From Sphingobium fluviale (GTDB lineage Bacteria > Pseudomonadota > Alphaproteobacteria > Sphingomonadales > Sphingomonadaceae): a DNA stretch of 64,000 bases. Both the position numbers and the translations under genes were made by a program. Shown here piece after piece: positions 6,898 through 15,347 of this stretch. The notes beneath the pieces were generated by a model. The model saw nothing but the letters and a program-made list of their open reading frames with translations, was not told where the DNA came from and ran no database searches. The stretch lies in assembly GCF_004122115.1 (NCBI RefSeq), contig NZ_SBKP01000008.1, forward strand, positions 62,001 through 126,000, written 5' to 3'. Each line of letters opens with the position of its first letter. Within the stretch, counting starts at the first letter, position 1.

Positions 6898-9591
6898 TCA
6901 GAACTTCAGCGACGCCGAAAGCGAAAAGGAGCGGCCTTCCTTATAGCTGTTGGTATCGATGCGGTTGCCGTTGGACTGCTGATATTCGATATGGCTGCGC
7001 CCGGTGATGTTGCGTGCCTCGGCCTTCAGCTCCAGCTCCTGACCCGCAATCTTGATGCCCTCGCGCGCGACGATATCAAAGCGCAGGCCCGGCTTTTCGA
7101 TCACATCGGGCTGGGGGGGGGAACCATTGAGGCCGCGGCTGATCACCCGTTCGCTCGCATAGGTCATCAATAACGTCAGCTGCGAGAGTCGTTCCGTGCT
7201 TTCAATGCCTAGCTGCAGGTTGACGATATGGTCAGACTGGCCCGTGAGGGGTGTTCCGTTCCGGAAATAGTCTGACGCGATGCTGGATGCCGCACCGAAG
7301 ACAGCGGTCTTGTCGCCACGACCAACCTTCAGGCTGGACTTGGTGAAAGTGTAGTTACTCACCAGGACCGCACGGCGCGTGGCAAAGAAGCTTTTCTCTC
7401 CGCCCAGCCCGAAAAGGTCGAAATATTTCACCAGCTCGATTTCTCCACCCCACAGCTCGGCTTCCGGAGCATTGGCGAAGGATGTCGTCGGGTCGCCCAC
7501 GCTCGCTGCGATGTAGGATTCGATCGGCTTGTCGATCAGCTTATAGAAACCCGCGATAGAGAACCTCTGCTCCGGCGCGAAATACCATTCGAAGCGCGCC
7601 TCGCCGTTATACAGCTGGCTGTCGACGAGAAGCGGATTGCCCTGATACTGGCGGTTGCTCTCCGGGTCGTAGTACGACTGGAAGATCAGCTCGCGGAACT
7701 GCGGGCGGGCCAGCGTCTTGGAAGCGCTCACGCGGAACTGCTTGTTGGTGTCCATCTGCCAGGTGAGGGTGGCGGCGGGGAGCCAATAGCCATTGTCGAG
7801 CGATGTGCTGGCGGTAGATGCGCCGGGCACTCTGAAGACCTCGACAGGTTTTACTACCTGCTTTGCTTTTTCATAGCGCACACCGACGTCGATGCTCAGA
7901 ATATCGGTCGCCTGCCAGTTCACCTTGGCATAGCCCGCCCAGTTACGCAGCGTGGCATCGAACACCGGGTTGCCTTCATTGCCCTCGATCAGGCCGATAT
8001 TGAAGGCATTGATGACGGCGGGAGAGAGCAGTACGTCGGGGCGCAAAACCTCTACGCCGGACGGGAGGCTGTTTGCTCGCACCAGAAAATCGCGGCGAGA
8101 GTTGTAGCGCCGCGTATCGGACCAGGCACCGCCAATGCTCAGGCCGAGGCCGGAAGAGGCCTTCCAGCTCAGGTCCGCGCTGCCCGCCCACAGATCCTCG
8201 TTGAGGTCCGAAAAGCTGATCGTCGCGTTGCCGCTGTTGCCGCCGCGCAGGCGGTTGACAAAGACAGCGCCGAAAGGATCAGCCGCCGCGTTGGTGCGCA
8301 CATATTCGAAGAACGTCTCAAATGGGGCTTCGCGTTGCGAATTGGCATAGGTGCCGCGCACGTCTAGCTCCAGCCCGTCCATCAGCTCAACCTCGCCGAC
8401 GATCTGTGTATCGATCAGCTGGCGCTCGAACCAGCGGGTGTCCTGTTGCAGGAAGTCCGCGGTGCCGCCCTGACGGCGGCCGATGCCGAGCCGCGCCTGC
8501 TTCACGGTGTCGCGGATATAGAGGCTGGTCCAGCTCACCCGGTTCTTGCCGAATTCGAGGCCCAGTCCGAACAGGCCGTTCACGACGATGCGGTTCTGGG
8601 TCGATACGCGCCGGAAGTCGGTTTCGAGGGTAGACAGATCGGAGGAGAATGAATTCTGCTGCGTTGCCTCGCGGGTATTCCAGCGGTTGCTATAGCCAGC
8701 TGCAGCGATCAGGCCGACATTCACATCACCGACCATGAACGAGTCTCCGGCGGAGAGATTCACAGAACTGTTGGGATACATTTTCGGCACGCGCTGAACG
8801 ACGCTGTTGTGCCGGTTGAAGAACTCAGAAGCGATGGCCCGTGTGTTGACAGTGCCGGAACTTATCCGATCACCGCTGGCGAAGAAGGACTTGAGGGCAG
8901 GGGGAACATCGCGCGATCCGTTGTCAAAGCCGGTCCAGTCGCTCTTGCTGCCATAATAGGTATAGCCGAGCTGGCCCGTGGTTTCGCTGTCGCCGGAAAT
9001 GCCCGCGCCAATGGTGAGGAAGCGTTCGCGCGGCACGGCGCGGGTCGTCAGGTTGATCACGCCGCCGCCAAACTCGCCGGGATAGTTCACCGAATAGCTC
9101 TTCTGGACCAGCGACGAGGCAATGACGTTGCTGGGGAAAATATCGAGCGGGACGACGCGCTTCAGTGGTTCGGGGCTGGGCAGGGGAGAGCCGTTGAGCA
9201 GGGCAAGCGAATAGCGGTCTCCCAGGCCGCGCACGTAGACATAGCCCGATCCCACCACGGACAGGCCGGTGACGCGGCCCAGCGCGCCCGCGATATTGCC
9301 TTCGCCGGTCCGCGCGATTTCTGCGGTGGTGAGGACCGAGACAACCTGATTGGAACTTTTAGAGATATTGGCATCACGGCGGCCGGTAACGACGATATCC
9401 GCGCCGGGGATGGACACTTCCGGTGCTTCCTGCTCTTCCTGAGGCTCAACGGACGTTGGGTCACTGGCAGCGGGAGCCGCCGTTTCATCGGCGGGCGCGG
9501 CTGGCGCGCCTTCCTGGGCGAGGGCCAGACCGGGGGCGTTAAGCGCCGTGGTTGCCAGCAAGGCGACGGCCAGTCGCGAGGTCATGTACAT
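6898..9591 (-). CDS. TonB-dependent outer-membrane receptor
   Basis: 897 residues. A signal peptide ends LALAQEG, followed by an Ala/Pro/Glu-rich linker and a TonB box region (ADIVVTGRR). The plug domain includes SVVGSGYVYVRGLGDRYS and NYPGEFGGGVINLTT. A large beta-barrel ends in the C-terminal aromatic signal FSLSASLKF. It lies 85 bases downstream of a lipoprotein gene on the same strand, with an intercistronic hairpin between, so the two are probably co-transcribed and cooperate. The substrate cannot be read from the sequence; a Pho-box-like element upstream of the lipoprotein hints at a phosphorus-containing ligand (inference). The gene ends just beyond the tmRNA 3' end, convergent with it. 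Confidence 0.9.
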   Translation of the reverse strand: MYMTSRLAVALLATTALNAPGLALAQEGAPAAPADETAAPAASDPTSVEPQEEQEAPEVSIPGADIVVTGRRDANISKSSNQVVSVLTTAEIARTGEGNIAGALGRVTGLSVVGSGYVYVRGLGDRYSLALLNGSPLPSPEPLKRVVPLDIFPSNVIASSLVQKSYSVNYPGEFGGGVINLTTRAVPRERFLTIGAGISGDSETTGQLGYTYYGSKSDWTGFDNGSRDVPPALKSFFASGDRISSGTVNTRAIASEFFNRHNSVVQRVPKMYPNSSVNLSAGDSFMVGDVNVGLIAAAGYSNRWNTREATQQNSFSSDLSTLETDFRRVSTQNRIVVNGLFGLGLEFGKNRVSWTSLYIRDTVKQARLGIGRRQGGTADFLQQDTRWFERQLIDTQIVGEVELMDGLELDVRGTYANSQREAPFETFFEYVRTNAAADPFGAVFVNRLRGGNSGNATISFSDLNEDLWAGSADLSWKASSGLGLSIGGAWSDTRRYNSRRDFLVRANSLPSGVEVLRPDVLLSPAVINAFNIGLIEGNEGNPVFDATLRNWAGYAKVNWQATDILSIDVGVRYEKAKQVVKPVEVFRVPGASTASTSLDNGYWLPAATLTWQMDTNKQFRVSASKTLARPQFRELIFQSYYDPESNRQYQGNPLLVDSQLYNGEARFEWYFAPEQRFSIAGFYKLIDKPIESYIAASVGDPTTSFANAPEAELWGGEIELVKYFDLFGLGGEKSFFATRRAVLVSNYTFTKSSLKVGRGDKTAVFGAASSIASDYFRNGTPLTGQSDHIVNLQLGIESTERLSQLTLLMTYASERVISRGLNGSPPQPDVIEKPGLRFDIVAREGIKIAGQELELKAEARNITGRSHIEYQQSNGNRIDTNSYKEGRSFSLSASLKF

Positions 9592-9623
9592 CGAATTTCC
9601 TCAGGTGCTATATTCAGAAAATG

Positions 9624-9651
9624 GGAGGGCAGCCTGTGGCGGCCGCCCTCC
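9624..9651 (-). promoter_or_regulatory. intercistronic hairpin between lipoprotein and TonB receptor genes
   Basis: GGAGGGC and GCCCTCC form a 7-bp GC stem with a 14-base loop, in the 85-base gap between the two minus-strand genes. No run of T follows, so it is more likely an mRNA-stability or partial-attenuation element than a full terminator. Confidence 0.45.
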
Positions 9652-9676
9652 GAGACCATCAATCGCGGATGGTGGC

Positions 9677-11290
9677 TTAGCTCGTCGGCAGCGAGTTGCA
9701 GGCCGTCGAAGCCGAGCCGAAGTTCGCCGTCGTGCTGTTGCAGGTCCAGCCGGTGTACCAGTTGGTATTGCCGGACCACGCAGCGCCAATCCGGTTCGGG
9801 CTGGGATTGGTGAGCAGCGTCGAAGCGGGTGACACAGTCGTGAGGTCAAACGCGGCAACGCCGTCCTCGTTCGCGCCGTTTATGAACAGGCTCGTGAGGG
9901 TCGGCGTGAAGGCGTCGTTATTGTTGTTCGCGCCTGAACCGAAGAAGGCCTGAACCTGTGCTGCGGTATAGGTGCCGGTGCCAAGATACTTGGTCGCGTT
10001 GCACTGCATGACCACGGACCGCGCGGTGAAGGTGGCGGGCGCTGTGCCCGATCCGTTCACCCTGAGGCACTCGTTGTTGGGCGAGATGATGATCGAGTTG
10101 AGCAACGTGGAGTCCGAGTTGCCGCGCGTGAAGATGGATGCGCGTGCGCTCGCCTCGTTGTTGGAGCTCGTCTGCGGCTGGATCGCCACCATGTTGGCAA
10201 CCCGCAGCTGGGTACGGGGGGTGTCGCCCTCGTTGCCGTTGCTGTCGATTTCCCACAGGCCGTCACCCAGGCCCGGACGCTGGACCAGCAGCGCATATTG
10301 GAGGTCCATGCGTGCGCCAACGTCGACGTCGAGGCTGTCGTCGTCCGCGCCGGTGGCAACATAATATTTCATGTTCACCACGCCGCCGAAGAATTCTGCG
10401 CCATCGTCAGAGCTGTTGTGCGACTGGATATATTCGAGCGTGGTGCCGGAGCCGATGCCTTCGGTGGTCAGGCCCTGAAGCTCTGCGTTTGGCGACAGGT
10501 TGAAGCCAGAATAGCGGATCTGGATATAGCGCATCGTGCCAGCATTATAGGTGTCGTCGGTTCCGCCATAGATGCCGGGGTTGGCGGCGCCTTCGGTATC
10601 GCGCTCACAGGTGTTGCTGACGACAGAACCAAAGCGGCAGTCTGTGATGCGGCCGCGACCGGCGAGAACCACGCCGCCCCACTGGCCTTGCGAGGTATCA
10701 TCGCTGAGGCCAAGGATATTGTCGCGGCTGGTGAAGATGATCGGCTGGGTCTGGTTGCCGACAGCGTTGATGCGGTTGCCGCGATTTACCATCAGCCATG
10801 ACTGACCAGTGCCACCGAACAGGATCACGCCGGGCTGGATCGTCAGCGTCACGTTAGTGTCCGCGGTGAGCGGGGTCGTGCATCCCGCTGTGGTCGAAGT
10901 GTATGGTGCGCCGACGGTCGGCGCGGTAAAGCCGCCGTCACAACCCACGTTGACGCGGTCGCTGATTTCATAGAGCAGGCCGGCGACCTTAGGGAGCGTA
11001 GTGGACGTGCGGATGGTAGCCGGCAGACGGCACACGCGCCATGTGCCGGTCGGTCCGGTAATCGTGCCCTGATCGCTCAGCCCTTGCGGGTCGGATATGG
11101 TCGGGCAGCCTGCTGCTGCTGTTACTGTGCCACCACCGCTGCCGCCGCTGCTTCCGCCGCCGCTGCTTCCGCCGCTGCCGTTGTTGATGGTCACATTCCC
11201 GCTTCCAGTGGACGCGATATCGCTCGCTCCGCACCCGGAAAGCACCAGCATGCTGCAGCCAGCGAGGAACAGGCTGAAGTTGTTCTTCAC
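9677..11290 (-). CDS. surface lipoprotein partner of the TonB receptor (repeat-rich)
   Basis: 537 residues from GTG 11290, chosen because AGGGGAA lies 8 bases upstream and a lipoprotein signal (ending VLSGCG) starts immediately. A Gly/Ser linker (about residues 30-50) follows the lipid anchor. The body is rich in Asn, Gly, Thr and Ser, with segments such as VTLTIQPGVILFGGTG, QPIIFTSRDNILG and GGVVNMKYYVATGADDDS, suggesting a parallel beta-helix or similar repeat fold. Paired cysteines are frequent. No catalytic motif is recognised. Its position just upstream of a TonB receptor suggests a ligand-capturing outer-membrane lipoprotein, comparable in logic but not in sequence to SusD. It is divergent from the virB operon. 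Confidence 0.72.
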   Translation of the reverse strand: MKNNFSLFLAGCSMLVLSGCGASDIASTGSGNVTINNGSGGSSGGGSSGGSGGGTVTAAAGCPTISDPQGLSDQGTITGPTGTWRVCRLPATIRTSTTLPKVAGLLYEISDRVNVGCDGGFTAPTVGAPYTSTTAGCTTPLTADTNVTLTIQPGVILFGGTGQSWLMVNRGNRINAVGNQTQPIIFTSRDNILGLSDDTSQGQWGGVVLAGRGRITDCRFGSVVSNTCERDTEGAANPGIYGGTDDTYNAGTMRYIQIRYSGFNLSPNAELQGLTTEGIGSGTTLEYIQSHNSSDDGAEFFGGVVNMKYYVATGADDDSLDVDVGARMDLQYALLVQRPGLGDGLWEIDSNGNEGDTPRTQLRVANMVAIQPQTSSNNEASARASIFTRGNSDSTLLNSIIISPNNECLRVNGSGTAPATFTARSVVMQCNATKYLGTGTYTAAQVQAFFGSGANNNNDAFTPTLTSLFINGANEDGVAAFDLTTVSPASTLLTNPSPNRIGAAWSGNTNWYTGWTCNSTTANFGSASTACNSLPTS

Positions 11291-11704
11291 GATGAATTCC
11301 CCTTGATCGTCACGCGACTCTGGCATCGGCGCCGTCGCGAGTCGGGGGTCTAGGGGCTTTGTGTGACAGGTGGCTTTCAAATATATGACTAATATGTGAC
11401 ACGGCTTTAAGGAGCGTTCGCCTCGTCGCGATCGGGTATGCGAATGCCATATTGACGCATATGCGCCGCCCCACGGAAACATAAGTGACATATTCACGAG
11501 CATCGATTGTGGCTGTTTTGAGCGGCCGAGCGAGAGTGGCCGCTGTCGCATGGCTGTTGCCGAAAGCCTGATCGTCAAAGTGCGTCAAAACGGTTTGCAC
11601 ACCCCTGCTGCAGTGCTGCAGGTGATGGGGTGTAGTGCCAATTGACGTCTATTTGTAACAAAGATGTCATCGAACTGCCCCATCAGGGCGGCGAGGTGAA
11701 TGTG
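11291..11704. other. divergent intergenic region, lipoprotein/TonB operon versus virB operon
   Basis: 414 bases without a gene. It contains the Pho-box-like repeats at 11363-11402 pointing to the minus strand, a second isolated TGTCAC at about 11486-11491, two GCGTCAAA-like repeats near 11573-11590, and a stem ACACCCC/GGGGTGT at 11599-11633 whose loop contains CTGCA/TGCAG. A GAGGTG ribosome site for virB1 is at about 11691. Confidence 0.55.
11363..11402 (-). promoter_or_regulatory. putative Pho box (11-bp phased direct repeats)
   Basis: On the minus strand four 11-bp units follow one another: GTGTCAC plus ATAT, TAGTCAT plus ATAT, TTGAAAG plus CCAC, and CTGTCAC. Three of the four 7-mers match the PhoB half-site CTGTCAT/C, with the usual 4-base spacer. 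It lies 73 bases upstream of the lipoprotein start. PhoB-binding is an inference from the spacing and sequence. Confidence 0.55.
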
Positions 11705-12325
11705 ATGAGTCGCGCCAGCGCCTGTCGATCAATGCTGTCGGTGTGCGCCCTGTTGGCGGCGAGCCCTGCGTCGCGTGCCGATGCGGACGTACTCGAAGTC
11801 GGCTATGGCGGCGCGAAATGGGTGGCGGGCGGCCCGCAATCGTCAGCGGCCTCCGACGACCGCTCGGCAGGCAGTGTCCATAACCTTGATGGCAGCGGAC
11901 TTGGCGCGCCAGAGACTTTATTGCCCGGCGCCGTCGCTCCGGCACGTTGGCAGCAGCGGGTGGCGGAACTTGCCGCGCGTTATGATATAAGCCCCAGCCT
12001 GCTGGAGGCGGTAGTGTGGCAGGAGAGCCGCTGGAACGAAAGGGCCGTTTCGCCTGCCAGCGCGCGCGGCCTGGCACAACTGATGCCCGGCACCGCGCGG
12101 GAGCTTGGCGTCAACCCCGATGATCCCAGCGCCAATCTTGAGGGCGGTGCGCGCTATCTGCGCCAGCAGCTCGATGCCTTTGGCGGAGATATTGAAAAGG
12201 CGCTCGCCGCCTATAATGCCGGGCCGCACCGCGTGCGGCGCGCAAACGGCGTTCCCGCCATCCGGGAAACACAGAATTATGTCGCGGCCATTCTTGCCCG
12301 GCTTTCAGCCCCTGTTCGGAGATAG
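11705..12325 (+). CDS. virB1: VirB1-like lytic transglycosylase
   Basis: 206 residues from ATG 11705 (GAGGTG 8 bases upstream). A hydrophobic signal segment (residues 10-25) precedes an SLT/goose-lysozyme domain. The catalytic glutamate is E107 in VVWQESRWN, followed by SARGLAQLMPGTA and ALAAYNAGP, the family's three blocks. It would cut periplasmic peptidoglycan so that the secretion channel can be assembled. It is the first gene of the virB operon; its TAG is directly followed by the virB2 start. Confidence 0.88.
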   Translation: MSRASACRSMLSVCALLAASPASRADADVLEVGYGGAKWVAGGPQSSAASDDRSAGSVHNLDGSGLGAPETLLPGAVAPARWQQRVAELAARYDISPSLLEAVVWQESRWNERAVSPASARGLAQLMPGTARELGVNPDDPSANLEGGARYLRQQLDAFGGDIEKALAAYNAGPHRVRRANGVPAIRETQNYVAAILARLSAPVRR

Positions 12326-12637
12326 ATGATGTTGCGTTCCTCGCGCCAGTTCGTTCTTGCCCTGCTTGCCATGCTGACTCCGCAGGCGGCGTTTGCCCAG
12401 TCTGCCGACCCCGCTGGCTCTGGACCGATTGTTGCGGCTTTGGGGTGGATGCAGGGCACATTGCTAGGCAATGTGGCGACCGCCGTCGCCGTGATGGCGG
12501 TTGCGGCCGTGGGCTTCATGATGCTCAGCGGCAGGATGAACTGGCGCTTCGGCGCTACGGTTATCATCGGCTGCTTCATCCTCTTCGGCGCGAGCGCGAT
12601 CGTCTCTGGTATTCAATCCGCCGCGGCGGCGGGCTGA
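12326..12637 (+). CDS. virB2: VirB2/TrbC-type major pilin
   Basis: 103 residues. A long signal peptide (about 25 residues, ending AAFAQS) is followed by two hydrophobic helices (GNVATAVAVMAVAAVGFMML and TVIIGCFILFGASAIVSGI) separated by the basic loop SGRMNWRFG. That is the normal VirB2/TrbC architecture. The product is inserted in the inner membrane and polymerises into the type IV secretion pilus. Start ATG 12326 is immediately after the virB1 stop; a second Met follows. Confidence 0.88.
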   Translation: MMLRSSRQFVLALLAMLTPQAAFAQSADPAGSGPIVAALGWMQGTLLGNVATAVAVMAVAAVGFMMLSGRMNWRFGATVIIGCFILFGASAIVSGIQSAAAAG

Positions 12638-12643
12638 TTGACG

Positions 12644-12925
12644 ATGAACCTCTCGCGCTTCCCCGTTCACCGTGCGCTAACCCGGCCGCAGATGTTCGGC
12701 GGGGTGACGTTCAATTTCTTCGTCATTAACGCAGCGGTGACGACGGAGGCGTTTCTGATCACCAAGAGCTTCTGGGCGTTGCCGGTTGCGCTGGTGGTAC
12801 ATGGCATCGGCTATATGGCCTGCCTGAGGGAGCCACGCGTATTCGACCTGTGGATCACCAAGGTTTCCCGCTGCCCCCGCGTGCCGAACTGGTCGCGCTG
12901 GGGCTGTAACAGCTATTCGGCATGA
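12644..12925 (+). CDS. virB3: VirB3 inner-membrane protein
   Basis: 93 residues from ATG 12644, 6 bases after virB2. It has the VirB3 pattern: an N-terminal FPVHRALTRPQMFGGV motif, two adjacent membrane segments, and a C-terminal CLREPRVFDLW motif. VirB3 associates with the VirB4 ATPase at the base of the channel; the virB4 start follows 13 bases after this stop. The length is typical. Confidence 0.88.
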   Translation: MNLSRFPVHRALTRPQMFGGVTFNFFVINAAVTTEAFLITKSFWALPVALVVHGIGYMACLREPRVFDLWITKVSRCPRVPNWSRWGCNSYSA

Positions 12926-12938
12926 AGAAGCACGCGAT

Positions 12939-15347
12939 ATGAAGAGATTTTCAGGCGCGGCGCTCTGGGCGCGCAAGGAAGCGCATGGCGGAGAGCGGCT
13001 GCCCTATCGGTCGTTGGTCGACGAGAATGTCGTGCTGATGCGCGATGGCTCGGTGATGCTGGCGCTGCTGGTTCCCGGCCTCGCTTTCGAGACAGCGGAC
13101 ACGGTGGAGCTGAACGCCCATACGGCACTGCGCGAACTGCTGTTCCGCTCAAGCCTCGATTCGCGTTTCGCGCTCTATCATCATGTTATCCGCCGCCGGG
13201 TGCAGGTGGAGCTGGAAAGCAGCTTTGAAGACCCGCTGGCCGGGCATATCGACGCCCTGTGGCGCGATCAGCTTGCCACTGGCGCTCTGTTCGTCAACGA
13301 TCAGTATATCACGCTGGTGCGCAGGCCCGCGCGCGGCAAGGCGGGCTGGCCGGAGCGGGTGTCCAAGCTTTTGAAGCGCCAACGCGGCCCGGAACTCGAA
13401 GCGGATCCTTCCGATCTGCGGGCGTTGCGCGCGGCGGGGCAGGGGATCGTGGCGGCGCTGGCGGGCTATAGTGCGCGGCTGTTGGGAGAGTATGAGGGCG
13501 CGAACGGAACCTGCTCCGAAGTGCTGGAGCTGCTCTCCGCCCTCTATAACGGAGAGACGCGGCCGGTGCGCAAGCCCGCGCCGGGCACCGATATCGGCAA
13601 GATGCTGCCCTACCGGCGGCTGAGCTTCGGGCTGGACGCGATGGAGAGCCGGGGCGCAGGCGCGAGCAGCTTTGCCGCGATGGTGAGCCTCAAAGAGTAT
13701 CCCGACAGCACCTCCCCAGGCCTGGTGGACGCCCTGTTGCGCCAGCCGCAGGAAATGGTGCTCTCCGAAAGCTGGGCACCTGCCGACCGACAACTCGCGC
13801 GGGAGCGGATCGACCTCTCGCTGCGCCGCCTGAAAAGCGCCGATGAAGAGGCGATGGCGGAGCGGCGCGAGATGATGGCCGCGCGCGATGCGCTGGGCAC
13901 CGGCAGCGTTGGCTTCGGCGATCATCATCTGTCGGTACTGGTCTGCACGGATCGGCTTGAAGCGCTCGACGATGCCTGCGCCAATGTTGCGGCGGCGCTG
14001 GCTGATGGAGGCGCGATCGCGGTGCGCGAGGATGTTAATCTGGAGCCGTCCTTCTGGGGGCAGTTTCCGGGCAACGAGGCCTATCTCGTTCGCCGTGCGA
14101 TGCTGTCCAGCGCCAATATGGCGTGTTTTGCCAGCCTGCACGGCTTTGCGCTGGGACAGGCGCACAACAACCACTGGGGCGACGCGGTGACGCTGCTGCA
14201 GACGACCAGCTCCACACCGTTCTTCTTCAATTTTCATAATGGCGATCTTGGCAATTTCTCTGTGATCGGGCCGTCCGGTTCCGGCAAGACAGTGGTGATG
14301 AACTTTCTTGCCGCGCAGGCGCAGAAGTTCAGCCCGCGCACCATCCTGTTTGACAAGGATCGCGGCGCAGAGGTGTTCGTGCGTGGCATTGGTGGCCGCT
14401 ATGCCCGCATTTCGGCAGGGCAGCCGACGGGATTCAACCCGCTGGCCCTGCCCGACACGTCTGAGAACCGCGCCTTCCTGAGGGACTGGTTTGCCGTGCT
14501 GCTGGGTGCGTCGGGCGCGGAGGAGCACATGCTCATCGCCGCCGCTGTCGACGCCGCCTATGCCAATGATGCGCGGCTGCGCAGGCTCGGCCACTTCCGC
14601 GAGCTGCTTGCAGGCTCGCGCCGCCCCCAGCCGGGAGATCTCGCCAGCAGGCTCGACCCATGGATCAACGAGGGTGAGCATGCCTGGCTGTTCGACAACG
14701 CGCATGACCGGCTTGATCTGTCTGAACGGGTGATCGGTTTTGACATGACGGCGCTGCTGGAGAGCCCGCGCCTGCGTACACCGACGATGATGTACCTGTT
14801 TCATCGCATCGAAGAGCGGCTGGACGGCACGCCCGCGATGATCCTGATCGACGAGGGCTGGAAGGCGCTGGACGATGAGGTCTTCGCAGCGCGCATCCGC
14901 GACTGGCTCAAGACGCTGAGGAAGCGCAATGCGCTTGTCGGCTTTGCCACCCAGTCCGCGCGCGATGCGCTGGACAGCCGCATATCGACCGCGCTGGTCG
15001 AACAGACCGCGACGATGGTCTTCATGCCCAACGCCCGTGCGCGCGCTGAGGATTATTGCGAGGGTTTCGGCCTCACCGAGCATGAGCTGGATCTCATCCG
15101 CACACTGCCTGCCCATTCGCGCTGTTTCCTCGTGCGGCAACCCGATGCCTCGGTCGTCGTGCGGCTCGATCTGTCTGGTATGCCAGAGGTGCTGGCCGTG
15201 CTTTCGGGCCGGGAGAGCGTGGTCCGCAGGCTCGATCTGTTGCGCGCCCAGCATGGCGACACGCCAGCCGCCTGGTATCCCGCGCTCACGGGCGCGCCAT
15301 GGCCGGGTGATCTGCCCGAACAATACGACGTGGCGGCTGCCGAATGA
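12939..15347 (+). CDS. virB4: VirB4 ATPase of type IV secretion
   Basis: 802 residues. A CagE/TrbE/VirB N-terminal domain is followed by the ATPase. Walker A is GPSGSGKT at residues 444-451; Walker B is MILIDEGW from residue 634. Further family blocks are KDRGAEVFVRGIGGRYARIS and GFATQSARDAL. It energises pilus assembly and substrate transfer from the inner-membrane base. It overlaps virB6 by 4 bases. A 742-residue open frame on the opposite strand is a codon-bias shadow. Confidence 0.95.
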   Translation: MKRFSGAALWARKEAHGGERLPYRSLVDENVVLMRDGSVMLALLVPGLAFETADTVELNAHTALRELLFRSSLDSRFALYHHVIRRRVQVELESSFEDPLAGHIDALWRDQLATGALFVNDQYITLVRRPARGKAGWPERVSKLLKRQRGPELEADPSDLRALRAAGQGIVAALAGYSARLLGEYEGANGTCSEVLELLSALYNGETRPVRKPAPGTDIGKMLPYRRLSFGLDAMESRGAGASSFAAMVSLKEYPDSTSPGLVDALLRQPQEMVLSESWAPADRQLARERIDLSLRRLKSADEEAMAERREMMAARDALGTGSVGFGDHHLSVLVCTDRLEALDDACANVAAALADGGAIAVREDVNLEPSFWGQFPGNEAYLVRRAMLSSANMACFASLHGFALGQAHNNHWGDAVTLLQTTSSTPFFFNFHNGDLGNFSVIGPSGSGKTVVMNFLAAQAQKFSPRTILFDKDRGAEVFVRGIGGRYARISAGQPTGFNPLALPDTSENRAFLRDWFAVLLGASGAEEHMLIAAAVDAAYANDARLRRLGHFRELLAGSRRPQPGDLASRLDPWINEGEHAWLFDNAHDRLDLSERVIGFDMTALLESPRLRTPTMMYLFHRIEERLDGTPAMILIDEGWKALDDEVFAARIRDWLKTLRKRNALVGFATQSARDALDSRISTALVEQTATMVFMPNARARAEDYCEGFGLTEHELDLIRTLPAHSRCFLVRQPDASVVVRLDLSGMPEVLAVLSGRESVVRRLDLLRAQHGDTPAAWYPALTGAPWPGDLPEQYDVAAAE

